DNA from: DASWJZ01 sp963792885
Lineage (GTDB): Bacteria; Pseudomonadota; Alphaproteobacteria; Rhizobiales; Afifellaceae
Reading direction: 5' to 3'
Length of the DNA stretch: 64,000 nucleotides
Assembly: GCA_963792885.1 (NCBI GenBank)
Contig: CAWBXX010000002.1
Span: 744,001-808,000 of the forward strand
Below are positions 34,907-44,418 of the stretch, in pieces; positions within the stretch are counted from its first letter, which is position 1; each line of letters opens with the position of its first letter. Both the position numbers and the translations under genes were made by a program. The notes under the pieces were generated by a model, which had not been told where the DNA came from, ran no database searches, and saw only the letters and a program-made list of their open reading frames with translations.

Positions 34907-35163
34907 TCGAGCCCTTCGATCCGCTCCAGCGGCTCGTCGTTTCTTGCCGCGCGCCAGTTCTGCATCAGGGCGTCCCTCCGCAGATCGGTCCAGTCCTTCA
35001 TCAGCCGCGCCGTGGTCGTCGGTAAGCGTCCGTCGATCACGGAACCGTCGGCGATCAGCACGCGCGCCCGATAGCCCTGATAGCGCACGTGAACATGCGG
35101 CGGCTCATGATCATTATAATACATACGCACGGCGATGCCGAGAAAGTAGGCAATGGTCGGCAT
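34903..35163 (-). CDS. DUF4160 domain protein
   Basis: 86 residues. MPTIAYFLGIAVRMYYNDHEPPHVHVRYQGYRARV is the unmistakable DUF4160 start (the HEPPHVHV motif), and the C-terminal helix LMKDWTDLRRDALMQNWRAARNDEPLERIEGL also matches the family. It is the first gene of the pair and translationally coupled to DUF2442. The molecular function is unknown. Confidence 0.88.
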   Translation of the reverse strand: MPTIAYFLGIAVRMYYNDHEPPHVHVRYQGYRARVLIADGSVIDGRLPTTTARLMKDWTDLRRDALMQNWRAARNDEPLERIEGLE

Positions 35164-35231
35164 CAGGCTCGCACCTCCGTGTCGCGGCTATGATCACAAG
35201 GGCAAACAGTCGGAAAGCCGCGGATTGCCTA

Positions 35232-35963
35232 TCATCCTGCCACGACCAGCCGATACCCCGCATCGTATTCGTCTTGCTTCAGCACACCGGCGTAGCGGCG
35301 GGCCCAAGCACCACTTTCAAGATCGCGCCGCAGATTCGCCAGTCCTGCTTCGGCTTTGTGGCCGATGACCCAGAAGGACGAACTGCCAGAGCGGATTTTC
35401 TGATCGAGATAGGCGGCGGGGCGGCGCCAATAGGCATAGAGGAAGCCGTCGCTGCAATCGTGCGGCACGGGGACCGGCGTGATGCTGACCGGGCCGAGCC
35501 ACTTTTCGTAGTCGGACATTTTCGGCATCTGCGCCTCGTCGAGCGCGGCGAGCGCCGGAAGATAGTCCGTCAGCCAGGGCCGGTGCGCCGGGTCGAAGGT
35601 GAGGAGCACGATCGGCCCGCGCGTGACGCGGCGCATCTCGCGAAGGCCCGCCGCCTTGTCCGGCCAGTGATGGATGGTGAGGATCGCCATCGCGGCGTCG
35701 AAGCTCTTGTCATCGAAGGGCAGATCGCCGGCACTCGCCTGAATCGCCTTCGCCGCATCGGGGCGGCGCTTGCGGATCATCTCGATCGAAGGCTCGATGG
35801 CGGTGACGACGCGGTCGGCCGGCTCGTAGGAACCGGTGCCCGCGCCAACATTCAACACGGTCTCAGCCGATCCAAGAGCGTCCGCGATGATTTTTGCGAT
35901 CCGCGGATCCGGCTTGCGCAGCTCGGCGTAGTTGATCCCGATCGTGTCGTATTTCGCAGGCAC
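35232..35963 (-). CDS. Class I SAM-dependent methyltransferase (UbiE/Methyltransf_11-like)
   Basis: 243 residues. Motif I is VLNVGAGTGSYEP (about 36-48), AIEPSIEMIRKRRP holds the ribose-binding acid, and SFDAAMAILTIHHWPD is motif IV. The later half (VPHDCSDGFLYAYWRRPAAYLDQKIRSGSS) matches a rhizobial small-molecule methyltransferase group. The acceptor is unknown. The next gene on the same strand, 18 bases further into the gap at 35982, is an exported protein and may be unrelated. Confidence 0.85.
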   Translation of the reverse strand: MPAKYDTIGINYAELRKPDPRIAKIIADALGSAETVLNVGAGTGSYEPADRVVTAIEPSIEMIRKRRPDAAKAIQASAGDLPFDDKSFDAAMAILTIHHWPDKAAGLREMRRVTRGPIVLLTFDPAHRPWLTDYLPALAALDEAQMPKMSDYEKWLGPVSITPVPVPHDCSDGFLYAYWRRPAAYLDQKIRSGSSSFWVIGHKAEAGLANLRRDLESGAWARRYAGVLKQDEYDAGYRLVVAG

Positions 35964-35981
35964 CGCGCTTTGGCGCGACGC

Positions 35982-36422
35982 CTATTTCAGCGACAGCGCC
36001 AGACCGCTGAAGTCGGCGGCCACCATCAGCCCGACCGTGCGGCCTTCCAGTTCGAGGACCGCGCCTTTCTCGTTGGTGAGCACGATGGTCCCCGCGCCGC
36101 GCCCGAGCGCCGCGCCCGCACCGGCGGCCCCGTAGACGCCTGCGACGTCGGAGGGCCGGCGGATGTGGCTGACCGTTCCCGAGAGCACCGCCTTCGAGCC
36201 GCCGAAGGTGAAGCCGATGCTTAGGCCTCCAATCCCGAGCGCGTATCGCTTGCCCTTGAAGGTCAGCGTTCCCTCGCCCCCGGTCCCGCCGATGATCCAG
36301 CCCGCCTTATAGATGGTGAGGCGGATCGTGCCGTTGTCGGCAAGGGCCGGGGAGGCGATGCCGACGGCGAGCACCGCCATGACGGCCATGAGCCAAGCAC
36401 GAAATCGGGGAGAGCGAAGCAT
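35982..36422 (-). CDS. Exported hypothetical protein
   Basis: 146 residues with a clear signal peptide (hydrophobic residues 10-25, cleavage at SPALA/DNG). The mature part is Gly-rich and beta-prone: GTIRLTIYKAGWIIGGTGGEGTLTFKGKRYALGIGGLSIG and a second half AAGAGAALGRGAGTIVLTNEKGAVLELEGRTVG, suggesting a small beta-barrel or sheet in the periplasm. I do not recognise the family with certainty; similar proteins occur in Bradyrhizobium relatives. DUF1134/EipA was considered and does not fit. Confidence 0.65.
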   Translation of the reverse strand: MLRSPRFRAWLMAVMAVLAVGIASPALADNGTIRLTIYKAGWIIGGTGGEGTLTFKGKRYALGIGGLSIGFTFGGSKAVLSGTVSHIRRPSDVAGVYGAAGAGAALGRGAGTIVLTNEKGAVLELEGRTVGLMVAADFSGLALSLK

Positions 36423-36501
36423 GCGAAAGCCTCCTGAGCTTGTCGCGAATCATCAGCGGATGATGGCGCTGTAGCAAGTCCGCGGCTCACCGGAAAGCCA
36501 A

Positions 36502-36540
36502 CCTTCGAGGCGCGGCTTCGCGGCGCACCTCCGGGTGAGG
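36502..36540. repeat. Rhizobial palindromic repeat
   Basis: CCTTCGAGGCGCGGCTTCG followed by CGGCGCACCTCCGGGTGAGG resembles the very common alphaproteobacterial intergenic repeat with an inner hairpin and a CCTC..GAGG frame. It lies between the exported protein and the acyl-CoA synthetase start. Confidence 0.65.
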
Positions 36541-36658
36541 GGAGGCCGAGGCCGAGCGAGTCGACCGCTGCCTCACGCTGCGATAGCCTTCGGGAAAGTC
36601 CGCTGCGAATGAAGCCTTGCAAAGGGGCGGGACAGCGCGGTTTGTGAGGAGGAACGCC

Positions 36659-38354
36659 ATGGCCAAGCTCACGCAAAGCTATGCCCACGGCGCGTCGAAT
36701 GTGCCGCTGATCGGCGAGACCATCGGCGTCAACTTCGATCGCGCGGCGAAGCGCTGGGCGGAGCGCGATGCGCTGATCGTCTGCCATCAGAACGTCCGCT
36801 GGACGTACGCGGAACTTGAGCAGCGCGTCGACGCCTTCGCGGCGGGACTGATCGCGCTCGGGCTTCAGCCCGGCGAGCGCGTCGGCATCTGGTCGCCGAA
36901 CAACGCCGAGTGGGTGGTGACACAGTTCGCCACGGCGAAGGCCGGGCTGATCCTCGTCAACATCAACCCAGCCTATCGCCTGGCAGAGCTCGAATATGCG
37001 CTGAACAAGGTCGGCTGCCGCGCGCTGATCACCGCCGCAAGCTTCAAGTCGAGCGACTACATCGGAATGCTGAAGCGAGCTGGCGCCGGAGATCGAGCAT
37101 TCGGCGCCCGGCAAGCTCGACGCGCGGCGGCTGACCGCGCTCCGCACGCTGATCCGTATCGGCGCGGAGGAGACGCCCGGCTTCTTCCGCTTCGACGACG
37201 TCGCCGAAATGGGCCGCGAGCGTCACTTCGAGGCGCTTGCCGAGCTTGCGCCGAAACTGCAGTTCGACGACGCGATCAATATCCAGTTCACGTCGGGCAC
37301 GACGGGATTGCCGAAGGGCGCGACGCTCACCCACCACAACATCCTGAACAACGGCTATTTCATCGGCGAGGCGGAGCGGCTCACCGACCGCGACCGCGTC
37401 GCGATCCCGGTGCCGCTCTATCACTGCTTCGGCATGGTGCTCGGCAACCTCGCCTGCGTCACGCACGGCTCGGCGATGGTCTATCCCTCGGAGGGCTTCG
37501 ATCCGCTGGCGACGCTTCAGGCGGTCGAGGCGGAGAAGTGCACCGCGCTCTATGGCGTGCCGACGATGTTCATCGCCGAGCTGGACCATCCGGAGTTCAA
37601 GCGCTTCGATCTTACGTCGCTGCGCACCGGGATCATGGCCGGCTCGCCCTGCCCGATCGAGGTGATGAAGCGCTGCGTCGACGAGATGCACATGCGCGAG
37701 GTGACCATCGCCTACGGCATGACCGAGACGAGCCCGGTCTCCACGCAGACCTCCTGCGACGAGGAGCTTGAGCGCCGCGTCAGCACCGTCGGCCGCGTGC
37801 ACCCGCACGTGGAGATCAAGATCGTCGACGCCGAGGGCCGCATCGTGCCGCCGGGCACGCCGGGCGAGCTCTGCACGCGCGGCTATTCGGTGATGCTCGG
37901 CTACTGGGACGATCCGGAGCGGACGGCGGAGGCGATCGACCGCGGCCGCTGGATGCACACCGGCGACCTCGCCACGCTCGACGCCGACGGCTACTGCAAC
38001 ATCGTCGGGCGCATCAAGGACATGGTGATCCGCGGCGGCGAGAACGTTTATCCGCGCGAGATCGAGGAGTTCCTCTTCCGCCATCCGAAAATCGAGGCGG
38101 CGCAGGTGGTCGGCGTGCCCGACCCGAAATACGGGGAGGAGCTTTGCGCCTGGGTGAAGCTCAGGCCCGGCGAGAGCCTGACAGCCGAGGACATTCGCAG
38201 CTTCTGCCAGGATCAGATCGCCCACTACAAGATCCCGCGCTACATGAAGTTCGTCGACGCCTTCCCGATGACCGTGACCGGCAAGGTGCAGAAGTTCGTG
38301 ATCCGCGAGGCGATGATCCGCGAGCTCGGCCTGGCCGAGGCGAAAACGGCCTAG
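36659..38354 (+). CDS. Acyl-CoA synthetase, AMP-binding family (one frameshift)
   Basis: ATG 36659 has GAGGAGG just upstream. The frame breaks at about 37076, where an extra C in AAGCGAG must be removed to join residues ending IGMLK to ELAPEIEHSAPGKLDARRL; the result is a 564-residue ANL enzyme. The AMP-binding P-loop TSGTTGLPKGA, YGMTETSPVS, and GRWMHTGDLATLDADGYCNIVGRIKD (hinge and C-terminal domain) are all there, with the catalytic Lys in VTGKVQKF. It activates a fatty or related carboxylic acid to its CoA ester for degradation or for PHA supply. The substrate range is not predictable. Confidence 0.9.
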
Positions 38355-38480
38355 TGGCGCTGCCGCCCTGCCTCGTCCGAACCGACGATGCGCGGCTGCC
38401 GTGCCTGGGCCGATGCGGCGTAGACCGCACTCTCGCGCCTCGTGCTATGAAGCACGACCTGAATTCCGCGAGGTCGAGCC

Positions 38481-39671
38481 ATGCCGCGTTGCCTGTCAAT
38501 CAGGAGCTTCGTATTCACCGCGGCTGGAGCGCTCCTCGCGGCCGCGCTGGCGCTTTGCGCTTCGGCAGAGGCGCAAACGGGCGAGCTGAACTGGCCGTCC
38601 AAGCAGTTCATCAAGCCGCGCGATGTCACGCTGAGCTATCCCTGCGGAGGCGGGGCGACGTGCGATCTCGCCAGTTTCATGGAGCGCCAGCACGTCTGTG
38701 CTCTTGTCGTCCTTCATGGGGGAGAGCTCGTCGTCTACAAGACGTCGGTTCGCTCCGACGGCGATCCCTGCAAATCTGCGGTGGAACGCGATCGATACGG
38801 GATCGCGTCGCTCGCGAAGTCGATCGTCTCGCTTCTCTTCGGGCTCGTCTACGAGGACGCCGACTACGGCCCGCCCGTCGACCTCGACAGCAGCGCGGCG
38901 GATATTCTGAGCTCCGCCGGGCTGCCGAAATACGACGCGCGCGTGACGCTTCGGCAGCTCCTGCACATGTCGAGCGGCATGGAATGGTCGGAAGACGAGA
39001 TCGACGGGGTGCTCAAGATCCAGGTCGATGAGAACGCCGATCTCGTCGGGAAATTCGGCAAGCTAAAGGATGCCGTTGCGGACCGCCTGGCGCGGGCTGA
39101 TTTTCACGAGCCGGGGAAATTCCACTATTCCGGCTTCGATACGCAGCTCGTCGGGATCATGACCGAGCATCGGCTGACGCCCGACAAGGGCTTCATACGC
39201 GGCACCCTCGACGAAGCGCTCGAGCGCCTTCTCTGGCAGCGCCTGCCCATGGAGAAGAATGCCGAGTGGAACGCCGACTTCGGCGGTCATCCCGCTGCGC
39301 ATTGCTGCGCCTACACCTCGGCGCGCGACCTCGCCACGTTGGGCGACTGGGTGCTCAAGGAATACAACGAGGGCGAGGACCCTCCGGCCGATTGGATTCG
39401 CGACTCCGTGAGCGACACCGTCGACGCGACCTTCGGCTGCGAGTTTCAAGGTGCGAAGCGGGATTTCCGCTTCGGCTATCATTGGTGGATCCCCTCGGAT
39501 GACACGCGGGACGGCTTCACCGGCATCGGGACCGAGGGGCAGTACCTGCACATCTTTCCGGAACAGGACGTCGTCGTCGCGCAGCTGAGCGAGAAGCTCG
39601 CGACCGACGCGGACACCTGCGAGGCGATGACGGTCCATCGCCTCATCGCGGATAGTGTCGAGGGGAATTGA
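38481..39671 (+). CDS. Exported beta-lactamase-family serine hydrolase
   Basis: 396 residues. A signal peptide (residues 8-32, cleavage near ASAEAQ) precedes a class-C-beta-lactamase/penicillin-binding-protein fold: SxxK is Ser110-Leu-Ala-Lys113, the second motif is Tyr216-Ser-Gly (not the usual YxN), and a GTEG-like segment stands near the third motif. TLRQLLHMSSGMEWSE is the normal core helix. Six or more Cys residues suggest periplasmic disulfides. It is probably an esterase or peptidase rather than a resistance enzyme. Confidence 0.82.
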   Translation: MPRCLSIRSFVFTAAGALLAAALALCASAEAQTGELNWPSKQFIKPRDVTLSYPCGGGATCDLASFMERQHVCALVVLHGGELVVYKTSVRSDGDPCKSAVERDRYGIASLAKSIVSLLFGLVYEDADYGPPVDLDSSAADILSSAGLPKYDARVTLRQLLHMSSGMEWSEDEIDGVLKIQVDENADLVGKFGKLKDAVADRLARADFHEPGKFHYSGFDTQLVGIMTEHRLTPDKGFIRGTLDEALERLLWQRLPMEKNAEWNADFGGHPAAHCCAYTSARDLATLGDWVLKEYNEGEDPPADWIRDSVSDTVDATFGCEFQGAKRDFRFGYHWWIPSDDTRDGFTGIGTEGQYLHIFPEQDVVVAQLSEKLATDADTCEAMTVHRLIADSVEGN

Positions 39672-39676
39672 CAGGC

Positions 39677-40570
39677 CTACCGCGGCTCCGCAGCCATCTC
39701 CGCAATCAGGTAGTCGGCGAACGCCCGCGCTTTTTGCAATGGCCTGCGGCCGGCCGGGAAGACGAGGAAGGCGTCGACGGGCCCCGGCGTGCAATCGGGA
39801 AGGAGCCGAACAAGCCGCCCGCTCTCGATTTCCTCGCTGCACATCCAGGTCGAGGTGACGGCGATCCCGAGCCCCGCCGTCGCGCAGGCGACGAGGCCGA
39901 GGCCGCGCCCGGTGCGGATGCGGATGCCGACCGTGACGCTCCTCTCCTTGCCGCGATGCCTGAAGGTCCAGACTTCGTGCAGCGCGCCCGCCGGCCCGCC
40001 GAGGCAATCGTGCTTCGCGAGGTCGTCGAGGCTCTTCGGCATGCCGCGCCGGCTGAGATAATCGGGTGCGGCGACGATGTAGCGCTCCGACGTCGCGAGC
40101 CTGCGCGCCACGAAAGTCGAGTCGGGCTGCGTGCCGATGCGAAGCGCCAGGTCCGCGCCCTCGGCGATCAGGTCCTCGTATCGGTCGGAGAGCATTGCGT
40201 CGACACGAAGCTCCGGATGCAGCGCGAGGAAGCCGGCGAGGCGCGGGATGATCTCACGCACGCCAAAGGCCGTCGGCAGCGCGATGCGCAGCGTGCCGCT
40301 GAGCCGGTCGGCGCCCTGCGCGGCGCTCTCCGCGTCGTCAAATGCGGCGAGCGCCTCGCGCGCGCGGACGAGAAGCGCCTCGCCGGCATCCGTCATGCTG
40401 AGCCGGCGGGTGGTGCGGCGTAGCAGCGTCACCCCGAGGCGCTGCTCCAACGCGGCGATACTCCGCGAGACTGAAGGCTGGGTGAGGCCGAATTCGCGGG
40501 CCGCTTTTGAAAAGCTGCCGCTCTCCACGGTTCGTACGAAAAGGGCCAACTGCATCAGGCGATCATTCAT
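39677..40570 (-). CDS. LysR-family transcriptional regulator
   Basis: 297 residues. N-terminal winged HTH (about 3-60): FVRTVESGSFSKAAREFGLTQPSVSRSIAALEQRLGVTLLRRTTR is unmistakable, followed by a substrate-binding-protein-like effector domain (about 90-295). It is divergent from the SDR gene at 40690, a common arrangement in which LysR controls its neighbour; an AT-rich dyad with TATAAATGTTAT lies in the shared gap. Confidence 0.92.
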   Translation of the reverse strand: MNDRLMQLALFVRTVESGSFSKAAREFGLTQPSVSRSIAALEQRLGVTLLRRTTRRLSMTDAGEALLVRAREALAAFDDAESAAQGADRLSGTLRIALPTAFGVREIIPRLAGFLALHPELRVDAMLSDRYEDLIAEGADLALRIGTQPDSTFVARRLATSERYIVAAPDYLSRRGMPKSLDDLAKHDCLGGPAGALHEVWTFRHRGKERSVTVGIRIRTGRGLGLVACATAGLGIAVTSTWMCSEEIESGRLVRLLPDCTPGPVDAFLVFPAGRRPLQKARAFADYLIAEMAAEPR

Positions 40571-40689
40571 GCGGAAGATGTATAAATGTTATGGCTCGGA
40601 GGGCAATACTCGGCGTTAGAGGCATGAGCTACCTCCTCCGTCACAGGCGGCGCCGTCGGGGCTTCCGCCGCAGCGAGTGGAGAGAGATT

Positions 40690-41436
40690 ATGAACGAGCT
40701 CAAGGACAAGGTCGCCATCGTGACCGGCGCGTCGAAGGGCATCGGCGCTGAGATCGCCAGGCAGTTCGCGGCTGAAGGCGCTTCGGTCGTCGTCAACTAC
40801 GCTTCCAGCCGCGTCGGCGCGGATCAGGTTGTTGCCGACATTCTGAAGGGCGGCGGCAAAGCCATCGCCGTGCAGGCTGACGTCGCGAAGAGCGAAGATG
40901 TCAAGCGCCTCTTCGCCGCGACCAGGGAGGCCTTCGGCAAGATCGACATCCTCGTCAACAATGCCGGCGTCTTCGACTTCGCGCCGCTCGAGCAGGTGAG
41001 TGAGGCAAACTTTCGCAAGCAGTTCGACACCAACGTGCTGGGCACGATCCTGACCACCCAGGAGGCGTTAAGCTATTTCGGAAACGCCGGCGGAAGCGTC
41101 ATCAACTTTAGCTCGATCTCGAGCACCAATCCGGTGCCGAACTCCGTGGTCTATTCGGCGTCTAAGAGTGCCGTCGATGCGCTGAGCAAGGCGCTCGCCA
41201 ACGAGCTCGCCGGCCGCAAGATCCGCGTGAACGTCATCGCGCCGGGCATGACGATGACTGAGGGGCTCTCCGCAATGGGCGTCGACGACGAGATGGCGCG
41301 CACGGTCGGTACGACGGTCCCGATGGGGCGCATCGGCCGTCCCGGTGACATCGCCAACGTTGCCACTTTTCTGGCTTCCGACCGGTCGGCGTGGCTGACC
41401 GGCGAGCGGATCACGGCCTCCGGTGGCCAGCGGTGA
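40690..41436 (+). CDS. Short-chain dehydrogenase/reductase (FabG-like)
   Basis: 248 residues. NAD(P) loop TGASKGIG (12-19 region), NNAG, catalytic Ser-Tyr-Lys as ISSTNPVPNSVVYSASKSAV, and PG motif IAPGMTMTEG. ATG 40690 begins MNELKDKVAIVTGAS; GGAGAGAG lies upstream. It is probably an oxidoreductase for a small carbonyl compound under control of the divergent LysR gene. Placement as 3-oxoacyl-ACP reductase is only by general likeness. Confidence 0.9.
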   Translation: MNELKDKVAIVTGASKGIGAEIARQFAAEGASVVVNYASSRVGADQVVADILKGGGKAIAVQADVAKSEDVKRLFAATREAFGKIDILVNNAGVFDFAPLEQVSEANFRKQFDTNVLGTILTTQEALSYFGNAGGSVINFSSISSTNPVPNSVVYSASKSAVDALSKALANELAGRKIRVNVIAPGMTMTEGLSAMGVDDEMARTVGTTVPMGRIGRPGDIANVATFLASDRSAWLTGERITASGGQR

Positions 41437-41491
41437 GCACCGGGCGCCGCTCAGGCGGCGCCACCTACCTTCCGCTCGGCGAGAAAGGCGG

Positions 41492-41656
41492 CTAGCCCAT
41501 CTCGCCTTTCGTCACCGCGACAAGCATGATCGCGAGAAGTGCCGCCACGGCGAGCTTCCACGCATCGGCCCGCTTCTTCAGCCCCGGCAGGCCGAGAGGC
41601 TTGATGATCTGGATCGCCATCGCGAGGACGATGAGGAGAGAGAGAGCCTTCGTCAT
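41492..41656 (-). CDS. Small two-helix membrane protein
   Basis: A 54-residue frame with ATG at 41656 and TAG at 41492. It reads MTKALSLLIVLAMAIQIIKP, a polar turn with LPGLKKRADAWK, and a second hydrophobic helix LAVAALLAIMLVAV before TKGEMG, giving a hairpin membrane protein. No family is recognised, but its composition and positive-inside turn support a real gene. Confidence 0.6.
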   Translation of the reverse strand: MTKALSLLIVLAMAIQIIKPLGLPGLKKRADAWKLAVAALLAIMLVAVTKGEMG

Positions 41657-41865
41657 GCGACCATGCCCTAGACGAAGCGGGAGCGCCCGTCACTCCGGCG
41701 TGCCGATGTGGCAATGCGCTCCCGAGAACGGGCGGAGTCGAGTGTGGCGTTGAGAAGGCGGAGAAAAGGATAGAGAAATGGTCTCTCCGCCCATCCGGAA
41801 CGTCGCTGCGGAGCTACGCGCGTTCGTTCTCGGGGGCGGAGAGTTGGATCGCGGGCAGGCGCCCG

Positions 41866-42174
41866 TCAGATCTCGTGGCGATTGAGGATGTCGCCGTCGT
41901 CGTTCACGACGATGAAGTAGTCGTCGCCGTGCTTGGTGGCGGTCAGCTTGTAGATCGGACCGTCATCGTCGACGAAGTTGATGTCGTGATAGCCACGCTG
42001 GTGCAGCATATGGCGAATATCACCGGGAGACATCCCCTCGTCGTCGTCGGTGCTGATGGAGAATCCGGGGCCATCGAAGCCGAAGCCGAAGGTAACGCCG
42101 CCGGCAAAGGCCGGAGCTGCGGTGAAGGCCGTCACCGCGAAAGCGGCGGCAATAAGCGTCTTTTTCGCGAACAT
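41866..42174 (-). CDS. Small exported protein, PepSY-like
   Basis: 102 residues. Signal peptide with cleavage at PAFA/GGV (about 24), an acidic Gly/Asp-rich middle, then DIRHMLHQRGYHDINFVDDDGPIYKLTATKHGDDYFIVVNDDGDILNRHEI, which resembles a half-PepSY repeat. It is probably periplasmic. A short gap with AT-rich sequence upstream (42180-42230) may hold its promoter. Function unknown. Confidence 0.75.
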   Translation of the reverse strand: MFAKKTLIAAAFAVTAFTAAPAFAGGVTFGFGFDGPGFSISTDDDEGMSPGDIRHMLHQRGYHDINFVDDDGPIYKLTATKHGDDYFIVVNDDGDILNRHEI

Positions 42175-42284
42175 GATAGTCTCCTTAGTTAGCGTGCGGT
42201 GTGCCGCCTCAATCGATGTGCACGTTCTAAGGATGTCGCGTTTCGGACCGATTGCGCGACCGGGACAATCACGTTTCCTCTCTG

Positions 42285-43874
42285 TTACGCGGCCTTTCTG
42301 GCCTCTTCGACCCGCGTTTTCGCCGAGTAGAAGCTGGCGTTCTGCGCCCCGGAGAGCGCCTCGCGCGTGAACTTGATCAGGTGGTGCGACATGAAGGCCA
42401 TGCCGAGCGCGCCTTCGATCTGCCCGCGCCTCACGGCGTAGCGGAAAGCGCGCCAGAATTCGCGGCGGTAGTCGGCGCGGACGCCGAGCTCGACGATCGA
42501 GTTCGTCAGAAGCGTCAGGCCGCGCTTCAGGTTCGGCGCGTTGAGCCTGCCCTTGGCCGGCAGCTTCATGCGGTTGACGTAGGTCGCGTCGACCTGGTGG
42601 TAGAAGCGCTCGAAAACCCGCTCCGGCGTATAGGCGTAAGCGATGGCGCGCCGCCAGGAGTCGATCACCTCTTCGTAGGGCCTGAGGAATCGCACATTCG
42701 ATTCCAGTGCCGGGTCGTCCACGATCCGCCCGGCGCGCGTGAGTCGCTCATGCAGCGGAGTCTTCGGCAGCGCCTGCAGAAGGTTGATCGTCAGCATGGG
42801 AATCTTCGAGCGCTCGATGAACTCGATCAGCCGGTCGATGGTCTGCGGCGTGTCCGTGTCGAGCCCGATGATGATGCCGGACGAGACTTCCAGCCCGTAT
42901 GCGTTCAGCGTCGCGATCGATTCATACATCGGCAGCGAAGCGTTGTGCTCCTTCTTCATGTGCATCAACGCATCGAGCTCCGGCGTCTCGATGCCGACGA
43001 AGATGCCGGAGAAGCCGGCCTCGCGCATGAGCGCCAGGATATCCTGCTGCTTGGCGATGTTGAGCGTCGCCTCGCAGGCGAAGCCGAGCGGGTAACCGTG
43101 TTTCTTCTGCCAGGCGACGAGATGCGGCAGCATCTCGCGCGTCGCCTTCTTGTTGCCGATGAAGTTGTCGTCGACGAAGTAGACCGTGGAGGGGTGTCCC
43201 TTCTCCGCGATGATTGCGTCGAGCTCGGTCGTAAGCTGCTCCGGCGTCTTGAGCCGCGGCTGGCGGCCGTAAAGCGCGGGGATGTCGCAGAACTCGCAGC
43301 GATAAGGGCATCCGCTTGAGAACTGGAAAGTCCCGATCAGATAGTCGGAGAGCTTCGCCTTGGAATAGGCCGGCGTCGGGAAGTCGGAGAGCGGCAGCCG
43401 CTCGTCCGTTGTGAGCTGCACCTGGGCGGCCGGCCGCGCGACACTCTCGTCCAAAAGCGCGATCAGCCGGTCGGTGGCGTCACCGAGCTCGCCGATATGC
43501 AGGTAGTCGAAGCCCGGATACATTTCCGGCGCGCCTGAGACCGACGGCCCGCCGAGTGCCGTGGGCTTGCCTACCGCCTGGGCGCGCGCGCGGATTTCCT
43601 CGATCCGCGTCTGCTGGATGTGCATGCCGGAGACGAAGACGGCATCGGCCCAGGCGAAATCCTCCGGCGTCGCGCGGGAAATGTTCTCGTCAACGAAGCG
43701 CACGTCCCAGGCCTCCGGCAGGTAGGCCGCGATCGCGAGCAGCCCCTGCGGCGGCATGAAGGCGGTGACCCCCATGAGCTTGTAGGCGTGCGAGAACGTA
43801 CCGAACGATGGGGTGTAGGCGGGAAAGACGCAGAGCACACGCCGCTTGTTCTTCACGGCGGCCGGATAGCGCAT
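42285..43874 (-). CDS. B12-binding radical SAM protein, HpnP-like
   Basis: 529 residues. An N-terminal cobalamin-binding Rossmann domain (VLCVFPAYTPSFGTFSHAYKL to about 150) precedes a radical SAM core with Cys189, Cys193 and Cys196 (SSGCPYRCEFCDIP), then a DUF4070-type C-terminal domain (NLLQALPKTPLHERLTRAGR; SYRRAIAYAYTPE-like end). The sequence strongly recalls the hopanoid C-2 methylase HpnP, including AFMPPQGLLAIAAYLPE and SGIIIGLDTDTPQT. The family has several paralogues, so the substrate is uncertain; squalene-hopene genes are not in this window. Confidence 0.8.
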   Translation of the reverse strand: MRYPAAVKNKRRVLCVFPAYTPSFGTFSHAYKLMGVTAFMPPQGLLAIAAYLPEAWDVRFVDENISRATPEDFAWADAVFVSGMHIQQTRIEEIRARAQAVGKPTALGGPSVSGAPEMYPGFDYLHIGELGDATDRLIALLDESVARPAAQVQLTTDERLPLSDFPTPAYSKAKLSDYLIGTFQFSSGCPYRCEFCDIPALYGRQPRLKTPEQLTTELDAIIAEKGHPSTVYFVDDNFIGNKKATREMLPHLVAWQKKHGYPLGFACEATLNIAKQQDILALMREAGFSGIFVGIETPELDALMHMKKEHNASLPMYESIATLNAYGLEVSSGIIIGLDTDTPQTIDRLIEFIERSKIPMLTINLLQALPKTPLHERLTRAGRIVDDPALESNVRFLRPYEEVIDSWRRAIAYAYTPERVFERFYHQVDATYVNRMKLPAKGRLNAPNLKRGLTLLTNSIVELGVRADYRREFWRAFRYAVRRGQIEGALGMAFMSHHLIKFTREALSGAQNASFYSAKTRVEEARKAA

Positions 43875-43990
43875 GAAACGGGACCCTATCTGCAGCCGCG
43901 ACGGGCGGATTCAGTTTCCGGAACGGAATCTTCCACAAACAGAGGCGCTTGGCCAGCCGCGCCGACGACACGCCGCATGTGTATTTCAAC

Positions 43991-44173
43991 CTAAAACAAA
44001 GCTTGGCCGGCCATCAGCCCGAAGATGATCACGAGCACGACGAGGATAAGGCCGATAAAGAAGATAGCGAAGAGCACCTTGGAGATCGCCGCCGCGCCGC
44101 GCGCAACGGGTGTCAGGCCGACGGCGCCGGCAAGAAGCGAGATCACCAGGAATATCAAAGCCCATTTCAGCAT
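43991..44173 (-). CDS. DUF1328 small membrane protein
   Basis: 60 residues: MLKWALIFLVISLLAGAVGLTPVARGAAAISKVLFAIFFIGLILVVLVIIFG, two helices around a Gly turn, exactly the DUF1328/YtjA pattern. ATG 44173 begins MLKWALIF as in the family; the longer in-frame leader is unlikely. Such proteins are often induced by envelope or general stress; no biochemical role is known. Confidence 0.85.
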   Translation of the reverse strand: MLKWALIFLVISLLAGAVGLTPVARGAAAISKVLFAIFFIGLILVVLVIIFGLMAGQALF

Positions 44174-44418
44174 GGCGTCGGCCCCTTCTCTCCACCTGCG
44201 ATCCTGAGGCGGCTTACGAGGAACGGTCGGCGTGACATGAGGTTCCGTCGGCACAACGCGCCGTTGGAAAGCGCACCTAATCGGGGCGGGCGGCGCGAAC
44301 CGAATTTCCCTTTTCAGTGCCGGGCGGAGAACGCCGCTCTCTGCGGAGCGGAGGCGTCGGCCTGTATCATCCGCCCGAAATACGGGCTGCCGCCCGTGAC
44401 ATCCGAGGAGCTCCTGAC

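Noticed and set aside
35982..36422. DUF1134/EipA envelope protein
   Set aside because: It lacks the characteristic GGLTYGEGTL and GPSLGWDFGG segments of that family; only a general Gly-rich beta character is shared.
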